Part shown: positions 1-6,633 of the stretch, piece after piece
How the letters are laid out: each line of letters opens with the position of its first letter
Position numbering within the stretch: the first letter of the stretch is position 1
Virus record (IMG/VR): IMGVR_UViG_3300032116_000714
Span: 1 to 34,760 of that record
Reading direction: 5' to 3' (one strand)
Source: a virus
DNA: 34,760 nucleotides
Translations under genes and position numbers: made by a program
Notes under the pieces: generated by a model
What the model was told of the DNA's origin: nothing
Databases searched by the model: none
Seen by the model: the letters and a program-made list of their open reading frames with translations, nothing else

Positions 1-2
1 CC

Positions 3-587
3 GATGCAATCCTCTCCCGCCTTCCGGGCGGAAGCAGTATGCTGCCGAGCCGTCGTAACATCTTTGGGGAGACCATCCCCGCCGCTAATCCGATGCTTAA
101 GATGTCTCCCATTGGGGTCTCATCTCAGAAGTCGGACGCAGCAGAGTTTGAGATCACCCGCCTTGGCTATGGTTTCACAATGCCCGCAGAGATTTGGCAA
201 GGGATCGACCTTACGGTCCTTAGGGACTCTAAAGGCGTTACCGCTTATGATCTCTGGATGAAGAACATTGGCGAAGTTAAGAGCAACGGAAAGACCCTTA
301 GGCAGACCATCAATGATACTGTTAATACTCCACAGTATCAGGCCCTTCCACTTCCTAGAGGGGACGGGGATATTGATAACCTCAGGATCAAGACTCTCAA
401 GAGTATCATCTCTAAGTATCGCAACGCGGCCTTTGAGAAGATGACTAAGGAAGTGCCGGAAGTAAGGGAAGCTCGTAGGCAGAAGATTACTGCTGCGAAT
501 CCTAAGCTCCCGCCACGGCCCCCGTCGCAGATCATTAACGCCGCTCCTACATCAACCTACGCGACCCTACAGGGCCTTACAAACTAA
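3..587 (+). CDS. Internal virion (DNA ejection) protein, C-terminal end only
   Basis: The reading frame is open from the left edge of the window, so only the last 194 codons are present. The segment has an RNIFGE motif followed by alternating hydrophobic and charged stretches and a proline-rich tail (PPRPP near the end). The RNIFGE-type ending is one I associate with the C-termini of very large podophage internal virion proteins of the T7 gp16 type, which are ejected with the DNA and help it cross the envelope. The position directly before the tail fibre gene matches T7 gene 16 followed by 17. Function is inferred mainly from synteny; the catalytic part, if any, is outside the window. Confidence 0.6.
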   Translation, partial: DAILSRLPGGSSMLPSRRNIFGETIPAANPMLKMSPIGVSSQKSDAAEFEITRLGYGFTMPAEIWQGIDLTVLRDSKGVTAYDLWMKNIGEVKSNGKTLRQTINDTVNTPQYQALPLPRGDGDIDNLRIKTLKSIISKYRNAAFEKMTKEVPEVREARRQKITAANPKLPPRPPSQIINAAPTSTYATLQGLTN

Positions 588-592
588 ACGGA

Positions 593-616
593 AGAGGACA
601 GTTAACGCTGTCCTCT
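593..616 (+). repeat. Perfect 9-bp hairpin before the tail fibre gene
   Basis: AGAGGACAG at 593-601 pairs perfectly with CTGTCCTCT at 608-616 around a 6-base loop, starting 6 bases after the upstream stop codon and ending 6 bases before the fibre ATG. There is no T-run after it, so it is not a standard intrinsic terminator. The only purine-rich GAGGA, which could act as a ribosome binding site, lies in the 5' arm and is 24 bases from the start codon. It could be an RNA processing site or a translation control element; this is inference. Confidence 0.55.
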
Positions 617-622
617 CCTATT

Positions 623-2035
623 ATGCCACTATCCACTACCACTTTTGTCGGAGACAACTCGCAAACGTCCTTCACCTTGACCGGGTTCAAGCTCCCGATC
701 AGTGGTGGGGACCTTACTGTTACTAATGCCCTTGGCGTTCCCCTTACGAACTGGACCTATACCAATGGTGTCCTTAACTTTACTGCTGCACCCGCCGCAG
801 GGACCTACACGGTTTCGCGGGATACCGGCACGGACGTTAAGGTAGACTTCGTGCCCGGCAGTGTGTCGGCCAGCGACCTTGACTTGGCGTATCTACAAAA
901 CCTCCTACTGATTGAGGAGACTAAGGATCGTATTGAAGAGGTTAACACCCGTGTAAGCACCCTTACAGCGGGTCCGGGGGGGACAACCCTTCCGGGCGGT
1001 ACGGCTATCAATACGATCCTGATGACCGGCCCCTCACCCTTCAACCCCGTATGGCAAACTGCCGGTACCCTTAAGACCGTGTTAGGCCTCGATAACGCTA
1101 CTAGCCTCCCCGCACCCGGTGCTGCTGGGGCAGTGTCTGCTACCGGCTGGAACTTTGTTATGGCCGGTGGAGGGACCTATAGGGTTGCCACGGCAGGGGC
1201 TATTACAGCCCTTCTGGGCATTCGAGAACTGGGAACGGTCATTCCCAACGCCTCGGTTACGACGGCGGTTACGAACGCTACAAACGCCGCTAACGGCCTT
1301 GTGGCCCTCGACTCTTCAGGAAGGCTCACGGCCCTTGATGGCCGCAACTTGACCAACGTAAAGACCCCTAGGGTTGGCTGTGTGGTTCGTAAACGGTCCC
1401 TTCCCAACCAGAACACGGGTTCCGGCGTAGCGGCTCCTACCGTTACTGGTACGGCCCCTCTTATTGCCACCTCAGCGTGGCAGTCGATCCCCACAGGCAG
1501 CTCAACGTGGAGCGTCTTGACGGTCAACACGGCAACAGAGTGGGGCGGGACCCTGCCTACTGTGCGGCTGGCCTCTAATAGCATCTCCCTCCCCAAGGGC
1601 CGCTATCGCGTAACAGCACGCCACAACGCCTACACAGGAGTTGCTACGTGGTCCGCAGGTGGCACCACAGTTGTTGATAACTTTGCCCTAGAGTCCCGTG
1701 CCCGCATTCAAGGGTTTGCTAATGCAGACCTTACGGGTACCAGCGACACGCAGGTAGACGTTACCTCTGGTATTGGCTCTGCGTCCCTGCTGGATCAGGT
1801 TAAGCGGTTCCCTGTTACTTGTGTTTACACCTTTGAGTTTGAATACACGGGCATCCATCCGTGGTTTGGTCTGACCTTTGAGCATCGCGTTGTTGTTACC
1901 CGTAACACCGGCTCTGTTATGAACGGTCTGGTAACAACTAATATGTATTCCACCAACCCCACAAGCACGACCAACCATAACCTCGGGTCGTCCACTTACG
2001 ATAACGATATCATTGAGATTGAAAGGATCGGTTAA
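623..2035 (+). CDS. Tail fibre protein (T7 gp17 N-terminal type)
   Basis: 470 residues. The N-terminal 110 residues follow the T7 gp17 anchor pattern that attaches the fibre to the tail: a beta-rich start (TTFVGD, then a beta-turn-rich stretch), SRDTGTD, then FVPGSVSASDLDLAYLQ and a short helix (LLLIEETKDRIEEV). The rest is rich in Thr, Ser, Gly and Ala, as expected for a trimeric beta-structured shaft and a receptor-binding tip, and is shorter than T7 gp17 (553 aa). The C-terminal third shows no domain I recognise and is probably the host-specific part. The gene is followed by a 1-base stop/start overlap (TAATG) with the next gene. Confidence 0.85.
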   Translation: MPLSTTTFVGDNSQTSFTLTGFKLPISGGDLTVTNALGVPLTNWTYTNGVLNFTAAPAAGTYTVSRDTGTDVKVDFVPGSVSASDLDLAYLQNLLLIEETKDRIEEVNTRVSTLTAGPGGTTLPGGTAINTILMTGPSPFNPVWQTAGTLKTVLGLDNATSLPAPGAAGAVSATGWNFVMAGGGTYRVATAGAITALLGIRELGTVIPNASVTTAVTNATNAANGLVALDSSGRLTALDGRNLTNVKTPRVGCVVRKRSLPNQNTGSGVAAPTVTGTAPLIATSAWQSIPTGSSTWSVLTVNTATEWGGTLPTVRLASNSISLPKGRYRVTARHNAYTGVATWSAGGTTVVDNFALESRARIQGFANADLTGTSDTQVDVTSGIGSASLLDQVKRFPVTCVYTFEFEYTGIHPWFGLTFEHRVVVTRNTGSVMNGLVTTNMYSTNPTSTTNHNLGSSTYDNDIIEIERIG

Positions 2036-2319
2036 TGCCTGACTCATTCGACAATAAGACCCTACAAGACCTTGTGGCAAAGGTTGCTAGGCTGACAGAA
2101 AGGATTGATTCATTTATTGTGTACGCACGAGAAAATGTCGCATCTACGACTAAAGAGATTACGGCGGTGTCTACCCGCGTAGAGGACCACCGTAAGGCTA
2201 ACGAGACTCGCTTTGCAAGCCTTGAGACTTCCCGCGAGAGAGTTTTAGGACTCCTTGTGGGGGCCGCTGTAGCGGGCGGAGGCGGTGCCGCTGTTATACT
2301 GGAGAGATTCTTTGGCTAA
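2035..2319 (+). CDS. Holin-like membrane protein (gene 17.5 position)
   Basis: 94 residues. Residues 1-68 are charged and predicted to form a helix or coiled coil (heptad-like LQDLVAKVARLTERI). Residues 69-90 form one hydrophobic Gly/Ala-rich segment (VLGLLVGAAVAGGGGAAVIL) followed by a short charged end. This layout, soluble coil then C-terminal membrane anchor, resembles XhlA-type and other small phage membrane proteins. The position between fibre and small terminase is exactly that of T7 holin gp17.5, which permeabilises the inner membrane for lysis. The family is not firmly recognised. A second holin candidate lies at 30637-30888, so one of the two may have another role. Confidence 0.55.
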   Translation: MPDSFDNKTLQDLVAKVARLTERIDSFIVYARENVASTTKEITAVSTRVEDHRKANETRFASLETSRERVLGLLVGAAVAGGGGAAVILERFFG

Positions 2320-2542
2320 ACCACCTGACGAACTAAGTGTCATCCATAAGCTGATGACTAAATACTTCCTTGGAGTTATGAACTCCGGGGATGTTGAACG
2401 CATCCAGAGCCATGCTAAGCTCATCCTACAGTTCCTTAAGGACAACAACATCGACGCTACAGCGACCGCTGAACCTAAGCTGTTGGAACTCCAGAGTGCT
2501 GTAGATGAGGACCTGCCTGACTTTATGAAGGACCCTCAATGA
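2312..2542 (+). CDS. Small terminase subunit (gp18-like)
   Basis: About 76 residues from a TTG start at 2312, chosen because GGAGAG at 2301-2306 is correctly spaced; a GTG at 2285 would give 85 residues. It recognises phage DNA and loads the large subunit during packaging. The sequence is helical, with IHKLMTKYFLGVMNSG and ERIQSHAKLILQFLKDNNID, and ends in LQSAVDEDLPDFMKDPQ, a pattern common in T7-like small terminases. Size (T7 gp18 is 89 aa) and position just before the large terminase support the call. It overlaps the end of the holin-like gene by 8 bases and the large terminase by 4 bases (ATGA). Confidence 0.75.
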   Translation: MAKPPDELSVIHKLMTKYFLGVMNSGDVERIQSHAKLILQFLKDNNIDATATAEPKLLELQSAVDEDLPDFMKDPQ

Positions 2543-4230
2543 ACCCTAAACAGAGGCCGCTAGAAGAGAGGGCAAAGGATGACTTTAGGGTGTTCCTGTA
2601 CCTGATCTGGAAGCACCTTGGCCTTCCCAAGCCTACCCAACGACAACTATCAATCGCTACATACCTCCAGAAGGGACCTAAGCGGCGTGTGATTCAGGCG
2701 TTCCGTGGTGTAGGGAAGTCGTGGGTTACGGCTGCCTTTGTTCTGTGGATGTTGTACAAGGACAAGAACACTAAGATTCTGGTTGTGTCGGCCTCTAAGC
2801 AGCGTGCCGACAACTTCACGACCTTCTGCTTGCAGTTGATCCGTGATTGCCCAATGCTCCAACACCTGAACCCCACAGGGGAGCAAAGGTGTTCTAAGGT
2901 TATGTTCGATGTGGCGGGGTGCAGCCCCGACCAGCAGCCCTCTGTAACGTCGCTGGGGATCACCTCGGCCCTTGCAGGGAACCGAGCAAACCTTATCGTC
3001 GCAGACGATATTGAGGTGCTTAACAACTCTGCTACACACATGATGCGGGAGAAGCTGAGTGAGGCCATTAAGGAGTTTGATGCAATCCTTAAGCCCGATG
3101 GGGATATCGTGTTCCTTGGTACTCCTCAGAACCAAGAGTCAACCTACAACAAGCTCCCAACCAGAGGGTACCATATCCGTAAATGGTACGCTAGGTACCC
3201 CTCACTGAGCCTTAGGGAGCGTCATGGAGTCCAAGCGGACCCTGAGATGCTTGAGGAGATGCAGAAGAACCCCGCGTTGCTGGGGAAGACAGCAGAGCCG
3301 ACCCGCTTTAGCGACGCTGACCTTACGGCTCGTGAGTTGTCTCTCGGCAAGGCAGGCTTCGCCCTACAGTACATGCTTGATACAGAGCTTTCAGACGTTG
3401 AGAAGTACCCCCTTCGTATGTCTGACCTTCCTGTATGGAACCTTACGGTCGATGGGGCACCTGATCGTCTGGTTAGGTCTACCCACCCTGACAACCACGT
3501 TGGGTTCGAGTATCAGAGCATGACCAGCGACCGCCTTTACTGGGCAGACAAGGACCCACAGGCCGTTGTAAGGCCCTATCAGGGTGTTGTAATGGCTATC
3601 GACCCCGGTGGTAGAGGCAAGGACGAGACAGCCTACGCTGTTGTAGCACACCTTATGGGCATTATGTACCTTCTGGACGCTGGTGCCGTCAAGGGCTACT
3701 CTGAGGCTGCCCTAACGTCCCTAGCAACCGTAGCAAAGGACTGGAAGGTTAACTGTGTCCTTGTAGAATCTAACATGGGTGATGGGATGTTCTCAGAACT
3801 CCTTAAGCCTATCCTTACGAAAGTTGTAGGGACCCCTGTAGGGGTTGAAGAGGTTAGACACTCAACACAGAAAGAGCTTCGTATCTGTGATACCCTTGAG
3901 CCAATCATGTCTCAAGGACGCTTGATAGCTAACGCTGCTCTCTTCCCTAAGGATTATGAATCAGTCCGTGAGTACCCCCAAGAGGAAGCCCTGTTATACA
4001 CCCTCTTTTATCAACTTACTCACATGACAAGGTTGAAAGGGGCTGTCCCTAAAGACGATAGAGCTGACGCTCTGCAAATGGCTGTCGCCTACTGGGTTAA
4101 GACAATGGCCCAAGACGTAGATAGACAAAGAGCCCTTAAGACTTCTAAGGACAAAGAGGCGATCTTAAAGAAAGCCATGAGTCAGTACAAGAAGAAGAGA
4201 GAGGGTAATCGCCCTAAGGTGTGGGGATAA
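2539..4230 (+). CDS. Large terminase subunit (gp19-like packaging ATPase-nuclease)
   Basis: 563 residues, close to T7 gp19 (586). It cuts concatemers and pumps DNA into the prohead. The ATPase domain shows a Walker A motif FRGVGKSW (Lys60) and a Walker B motif LIVADDIE (Asp156-Asp157). A coupling-type FLGTPQNQ segment follows. The C-terminal RNase H-like nuclease domain has AIDPGGRGKDETA (Asp355) and a late acidic site KDDRADALQMA. The C-terminus is basic (KKKREGNRPK). The start overlaps the small subunit stop (ATGA). It is the last gene before the 1.5 kb non-coding region, as in T7, where gene 19 is the last large gene before the right end. Confidence 0.95.
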   Translation: MNPKQRPLEERAKDDFRVFLYLIWKHLGLPKPTQRQLSIATYLQKGPKRRVIQAFRGVGKSWVTAAFVLWMLYKDKNTKILVVSASKQRADNFTTFCLQLIRDCPMLQHLNPTGEQRCSKVMFDVAGCSPDQQPSVTSLGITSALAGNRANLIVADDIEVLNNSATHMMREKLSEAIKEFDAILKPDGDIVFLGTPQNQESTYNKLPTRGYHIRKWYARYPSLSLRERHGVQADPEMLEEMQKNPALLGKTAEPTRFSDADLTARELSLGKAGFALQYMLDTELSDVEKYPLRMSDLPVWNLTVDGAPDRLVRSTHPDNHVGFEYQSMTSDRLYWADKDPQAVVRPYQGVVMAIDPGGRGKDETAYAVVAHLMGIMYLLDAGAVKGYSEAALTSLATVAKDWKVNCVLVESNMGDGMFSELLKPILTKVVGTPVGVEEVRHSTQKELRICDTLEPIMSQGRLIANAALFPKDYESVREYPQEEALLYTLFYQLTHMTRLKGAVPKDDRADALQMAVAYWVKTMAQDVDRQRALKTSKDKEAILKKAMSQYKKKREGNRPKVWG

Positions 4231-4293
4231 GAACGCTAAGTAGAACCCTTCTTCCTAAGACATTAGGTTGCAGGGATTGAATAGGGGAGAAAC

Positions 4294-4444
4294 CCCCTTA
4301 AAGATTCCTTAAGGAACCTTAATGATCCTTAAGGGGTCTTTAAGACCCTTAAAGGGTCTTTGTAGGGATGTAAGTAGGGGTTATCTTTAGGACTCCCTAA
4401 AGGTCCTTAACGGTCCTTAAGGTACCTTAGAGAACCCTAAGGGA
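4294..4444 (+). repeat. Array of CTTAAGG-type short repeats downstream of the terminase
   Basis: About a dozen imperfect copies of a 6-8 base word (CCTTAAGG, CCTTAAAG, TCTTTAAG, CCCTAAAG, CCTTAACG and variants) lie in 150 bases in both orientations. Many form small palindromes, for example GGGTCTT-T-AAGACCC at 4334-4348. T7 carries arrays of imperfect CCTAAAG heptamers (SRR and SRL) next to its terminal repeats. By word and position after the large terminase this looks like the SRR counterpart. A role in packaging or end formation is inference. Confidence 0.7.
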
Positions 4445-4761
4445 CATTCCTACCGTATCGTGCCTATGACCATTTCCTTCATGTTCGGTATCGAGTTAGA
4501 GGACCTAGAGGACTTGGAAGATGAGGAGTGCCCTTAAATGGGCCACCCCTAGCCCAGATGCCCTACGATGCCCTATAAGGCGTTTGAGGGCTTGGGTGGG
4601 GGTAGAGGACCCTAGAGGGCTTAGTCAGCCTCCTAGGGCCATTCACGGGCCAGCAAACGGGTGTCTGGTCTGAGTGTCTAAACCCGGAAGGGTCTGGAGG
4701 GGTACTAAGGGTCCCTGTTCGGAGCGGTGTTAGGGACGGGTAAGGTGCGTGTAGAAGGCTC

Positions 4762-4806
4762 GACAGGTAAGGTCACCTGTCAGGGTGTCTACACTATAGG
4801 TAAAAC
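4762..4806 (+). promoter_or_regulatory. Inverted repeat followed by a T7-promoter-like sequence
   Basis: GACAGGT (4762-4768) and ACCTGTC (4775-4781) form a perfect 7-bp inverted repeat. Directly after it comes GTCTACACTATAGGTAAAA, whose CACTATAGG core (4791-4799) is identical to the core and start site of the T7 late promoter. Given the T7-type polymerase gene in this window it is a reasonable candidate phage promoter, perhaps a phi-OR or phi-OL equivalent at the genome end. Only one other good candidate (16568-16590) was found by eye, so no consensus could be built. Confidence 0.4.
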
Positions 4807-4858
4807 CCCTATCACCTTCCCCGTCCTTAACGATCCCCTCTGGGTGCCATTATGACAC

Positions 4859-4916
4859 TTTCCGCAAGTTCTGTCGAAAACGCGGAAAAACGATAGAACC
4901 GCTCAAGGTTCTATCG
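4859..4916 (+). repeat. Two adjacent strong hairpins
   Basis: The first hairpin pairs TTTCCGC (4859-4865) with GCGGAAA (4882-4888). The second pairs CGATAGAACC (4891-4900) with GGTTCTATCG (4907-4916), a perfect 10-bp stem with a 6-base loop. Read on the minus strand the second hairpin is followed at once by TTTTT, so it would be a good intrinsic terminator for leftward transcription; read on the plus strand it has no T-run. Alternatives are a packaging or replication structure near the genome end. Confidence 0.6.
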
Positions 4917-4934
4917 GGTGTGGTGGGAACTTGA

Positions 4935-4990
4935 GGGGACCCTTAGGGGACCCTTAGGGGACCTTAAGGAGATTTTGGAGAAAAAATCTC
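4935..4990 (+). repeat. Tandem GGGGACCCTTA repeat followed by a hairpin
   Basis: GGGGACCCTTA occurs at 4935-4945 and 4946-4956, followed by GGGGACCTTA at 4957-4966. The unit shares the CCTTA word of the array further upstream. Immediately after it, GAGATTTT (4969-4976) pairs with AAAATCTC (4983-4990) around a 6-base loop. Function is unknown; the place in the end region suggests a packaging or processing signal. Confidence 0.6.
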
Positions 4991-5151
4991 AGAGCCTTAT
5001 ACGATGACCCCCGCACTCCACTATCCCCCCTGCCCCCTTCCGATCCCTACGGTCGCCTCACTTGACCCGGTGGGGTGGCGTGCCTATGCTTGGGGGTCTG
5101 GTCCGCCCATCGGTTCGCACGTTCCGCCAAGACCCCCCGCAGATGCGGATA

Positions 5152-5222
5152 AGGGGATGCAAGGGGATAACGTGCCGGGACGATACATGCCCGCAAGGCA
5201 CCCATAGGGGATGCTAAGGGGC
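5152..5222 (+). repeat. Direct repeat AGGGGATGC-(T)AAGGGG
   Basis: AGGGGATGC followed by AAGGGG is at 5152-5166, and AGGGGATGC followed by TAAGGGG at 5206-5221. The spacing between copies is 54 bases. A related AAGGGGATAA copy directly follows the first one. This may be a binding site pair; I have no evidence for the partner. Confidence 0.45.
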
Positions 5223-5242
5223 TGATGGGTGGCTTATATCCG

Positions 5243-5402
5243 AATACTCACCCGCGAATGGCAGACGGGTGTTCGCGTACACGCAAGTATTAGGCTTGTG
5301 TGGTCTTTGCCAATCTTCCGCACGCCAATAGCAAGGCTTGTGCAGAAGGTTATAACGATAATCCATACACCTAGGGTGTTAGCCTTACACTACTTCTAGT
5401 GT
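5243..5402 (+). repeat. Cluster of nested inverted repeats
   Basis: AATACT (5243-5248) pairs with AGTATT (5286-5291) and encloses CACCCG (5249-5254) paired with CGGGTG (5266-5271). CGCGAA (5253-5258) could instead pair with TTCGCG (5272-5277), giving an alternative or pseudoknotted fold. Two further small hairpins follow: ACACC-TAG-GGTGT (5367-5379) and ACACTA-CTTC-TAGTGT (5387-5402). AGGCTTGTG is directly repeated at 5292 and 5334. The density of dyads in a non-coding stretch suggests a structured RNA leader, a replication origin or end-processing site. Confidence 0.5.
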
Positions 5403-5561
5403 TTGTTACCACCCTTACGTATCCTTCCGGTATCTTTCAACATATCGGTACGTACGATAGTGTATACCCTATCCAATCCCTAGAGAGTCTAGATAGACCA
5501 TCAGGGTAGTAGAACGGTTGTACAAGTGTATGCTAGTGTTGTGCCGAGAGGCCTTATCGTG

Positions 5562-5609
5562 AGTCTATCCGATCGTCGGTGATTATACCCCACGACAATA
5601 GACTATAGT
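5562..5609 (+). repeat. Long imperfect hairpin overlapping an ACTATAG box
   Basis: AGTCTAT (5562-5568) pairs with ATAGACT (5598-5604), enclosing GTCGgTG and CACGAC arms. The right arm runs into GACTATAGTG, which resembles the CTATAG core of the candidate promoter at 4791-4799. It may be a promoter embedded in a hairpin, but the downstream GG start is missing, so the promoter reading is weak. Confidence 0.4.
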
Positions 5610-5709
5610 GAACCCTACCGACAAGTGTTGGGAAGGGTGTCCAAGGCTATAAATAATCATCCATGTAGGCCCCTAGATTACTCTGGGGGCTTATCTTTCA
5701 ACCTAGGCC

Positions 5710-5746
5710 AACCACACAATCTGATAGGTGTTCTATCGGGGTGGTT
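5710..5746 (+). repeat. Leader hairpin upstream of the first early gene
   Basis: AACCAC (5710-5715) pairs with GTGGTT (5741-5746) and an inner GATAG (5723-5727) pairs with CTATC (5733-5737) around GTGTT. The structure ends 12 bases before the ribosome binding site GGAG (5759-5762) of the first early gene. T7 early mRNAs are cut by RNase III at hairpins placed like this, so a processing or stability role is plausible. A weaker GCCCC/GGGGC hairpin followed by TTATCTTT lies just upstream (about 5668-5697). Confidence 0.45.
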
Positions 5747-5770
5747 GTCCCCTTACTTGGAGTGTGTATC

Positions 5771-6211
5771 ATGGATAATGGTTCTACTGCCGTGCTTGAC
5801 GTTGAAGCCCCGCAAGGTGAAGCCGTCAAGCCCCTCCCCTTTGGGGTGGAGTTTCTTGATCTGGTTGACCAGTTTGACTCTGACAAGTGGATTGTCAAGG
5901 GGAACGACTGGACCACACAGATCAAAGACTTTATCGAAGTGGTGGGCAAGACTCTTGGCGGTGCTATGCTTGCCGGTACGGCGGAGCAGATCACTAAGGC
6001 CGCCGCCAAGTCCCGCAAGGCCGCCACGCTGGCCCGTGAGTTTCGTATGTTGGCCGTTCTGCTTCGTGCATCGGCCCAGAACGCCTCTCTGTCTGTGTCT
6101 GCTGCTGGGGACACCTACCGTGCCCAGCACGCCCTTACGCTCGCTTTCGGCAAGGTTGGGGATATCCGCAAAGACTTCCGTGCGGTGTTCACCTACGCTA
6201 AGGGTGAGTAA
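5771..6211 (+). CDS. Hypothetical protein, first early gene
   Basis: 146 residues, no family recognised. ATG at 5771 is chosen because GGAG at 5759-5762 is well spaced. Roughly equal acidic and basic content, so it is not an Ocr-like acidic DNA mimic although it occupies the first-gene position that in T7 holds the anti-restriction gene 0.3. Residues 60-105 are an Ala-rich amphipathic helix run (AEQITKAAAKSRKAATLAREFRMLAV is split here into AEQITKAAAKS and AATLAREFRMLAV). The gene stands alone: structured leader before it and a strong terminator 34 bases after it, which suggests a short, abundant early transcript and a host take-over role (inference). Confidence 0.7.
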   Translation: MDNGSTAVLDVEAPQGEAVKPLPFGVEFLDLVDQFDSDKWIVKGNDWTTQIKDFIEVVGKTLGGAMLAGTAEQITKAAAKSRKAATLAREFRMLAVLLRASAQNASLSVSAAGDTYRAQHALTLAFGKVGDIRKDFRAVFTYAKGE

Positions 6212-6244
6212 TCGTCTACAACTCAACTAGGGAATATCTGATGG

Positions 6245-6281
6245 GGCCTCTATTGGTGAAAGCCAATGGGGGCCTTTTATT
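6245..6281 (+). terminator. Intrinsic terminator T1
   Basis: A 12-bp stem, 6245-6256 with 6263-6274 (two G-T or T-G pairs, no mismatch), has the loop TGAAAG and is followed by TTTTATT. Stem, loop and T-run are all textbook. The loop is identical to that of the terminator at 33364-33400. Confidence 0.9.
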
Positions 6282-6314
6282 GTGTTATCTTTCCACCCCC
6301 TTATGGAGCCTAAA

Positions 6315-6521
6315 ATGATCCCTGAGATTGGTTCTAAGCCTACCCGTGAAGAGGCGTTGGCGTACTGTGAGGCACGCTTAGCGGAAAGGCGTGCTATTTA
6401 TAATAGTGCCAGGGCTTTGCATGACAGGGCTGGCCACGTTGTTGATCTTGCATCGGAGCAGGTGCATGAAATCAAGGCCGCCAACCAGAAGTTTCTCAAA
6501 CAACTCGGATACGTAGACTGA
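6315..6521 (+). CDS. Hypothetical small helical protein
   Basis: 68 residues from ATG 6315, which has GGAG at 6305-6308 six bases upstream; an in-frame ATG at 6303 overlaps that site and is less likely. The sequence is one long predicted helix (REEALAYCEARLAERRAIYNSARALHDRAG) and ends KFLKQLGYVD. The ending recalls the LVKSLGI ending of the small proteins at 7353 and 13239, so it may be a distant member of that family. The gene is enclosed by two terminators (T1 before, T2 after), which is unusual and implies either its own promoter or read-through control. Confidence 0.65.
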   Translation: MIPEIGSKPTREEALAYCEARLAERRAIYNSARALHDRAGHVVDLASEQVHEIKAANQKFLKQLGYVD

Positions 6522-6564
6522 TTAGACGCACAGTTTATATCTATCGTCTTCAGTCTTTCATATG

Positions 6565-6599
6565 GCCCCCATTGTCTAACCACGATGGGGGCTTTTATT
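6565..6599 (+). terminator. Intrinsic terminator T2
   Basis: GCCCCCAT (6565-6572) pairs with ATGGGGGC (6585-6592), with two further possible pairs inside, followed by TTTTATTG. It lies 43 bases after the 68-residue gene. The TTTTATTGTGTT following it closely matches the sequence after T1, so the two terminator blocks may be duplicates. Confidence 0.88.
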
Positions 6600-6633
6600 G
6601 TGTTTCAATCCTTGTGCCTTTTCTGGAGCCTTT

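Larger units (their letters stand above)
4231..5770 (+). other. 1.5 kb non-coding region: genome-end, packaging and early-promoter region
   Basis: No convincing gene lies here. It holds, in order: a short box TTAGGTTGCA (4263-4272), a CTTAAGG-type repeat array, a T7-promoter-like sequence, two adjacent hairpins, a tandem 11-mer, a pair of direct repeats and several nested inverted repeats. In T7 the matching junction (end of gene 19 to gene 0.3) holds the short repeats, the terminal repeat and the host-type early promoters. I expect the physical genome ends and the early promoters here, but no clean sigma70 promoter with both boxes at good spacing could be picked out by eye. Individual elements are listed separately. 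Confidence 0.7.

Noticed and set aside
4466-4537. 23-codon acidic micro-frame (MTISFMFGIELEDLEDLEDE...)
   Set aside because: Striking composition, but no ribosome binding site and it follows the repeat array; too weak to call without conservation data.
5004-5207. 67-codon open frame in the non-coding region
   Set aside because: No ribosome binding site, very Pro-rich translation without pattern, and it runs through the direct repeats.
5581-5610. Sigma70 promoter around TTATAC/TATAGT
   Set aside because: Plausible -10 boxes but no -35 box at 16-18 bases; not strong enough to list.
4231-5770. Possible tRNA gene in the non-coding region
   Set aside because: Stem-loops are present but no cloverleaf with a TTC-type T-loop and acceptor pairing could be built.
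5625-6230. 201-codon frame overlapping the first early gene
   Set aside because: Out of frame with the better-supported 5771-6211 gene; Ser/Pro/Leu-rich translation typical of a shadow frame, and it includes the leader hairpin.
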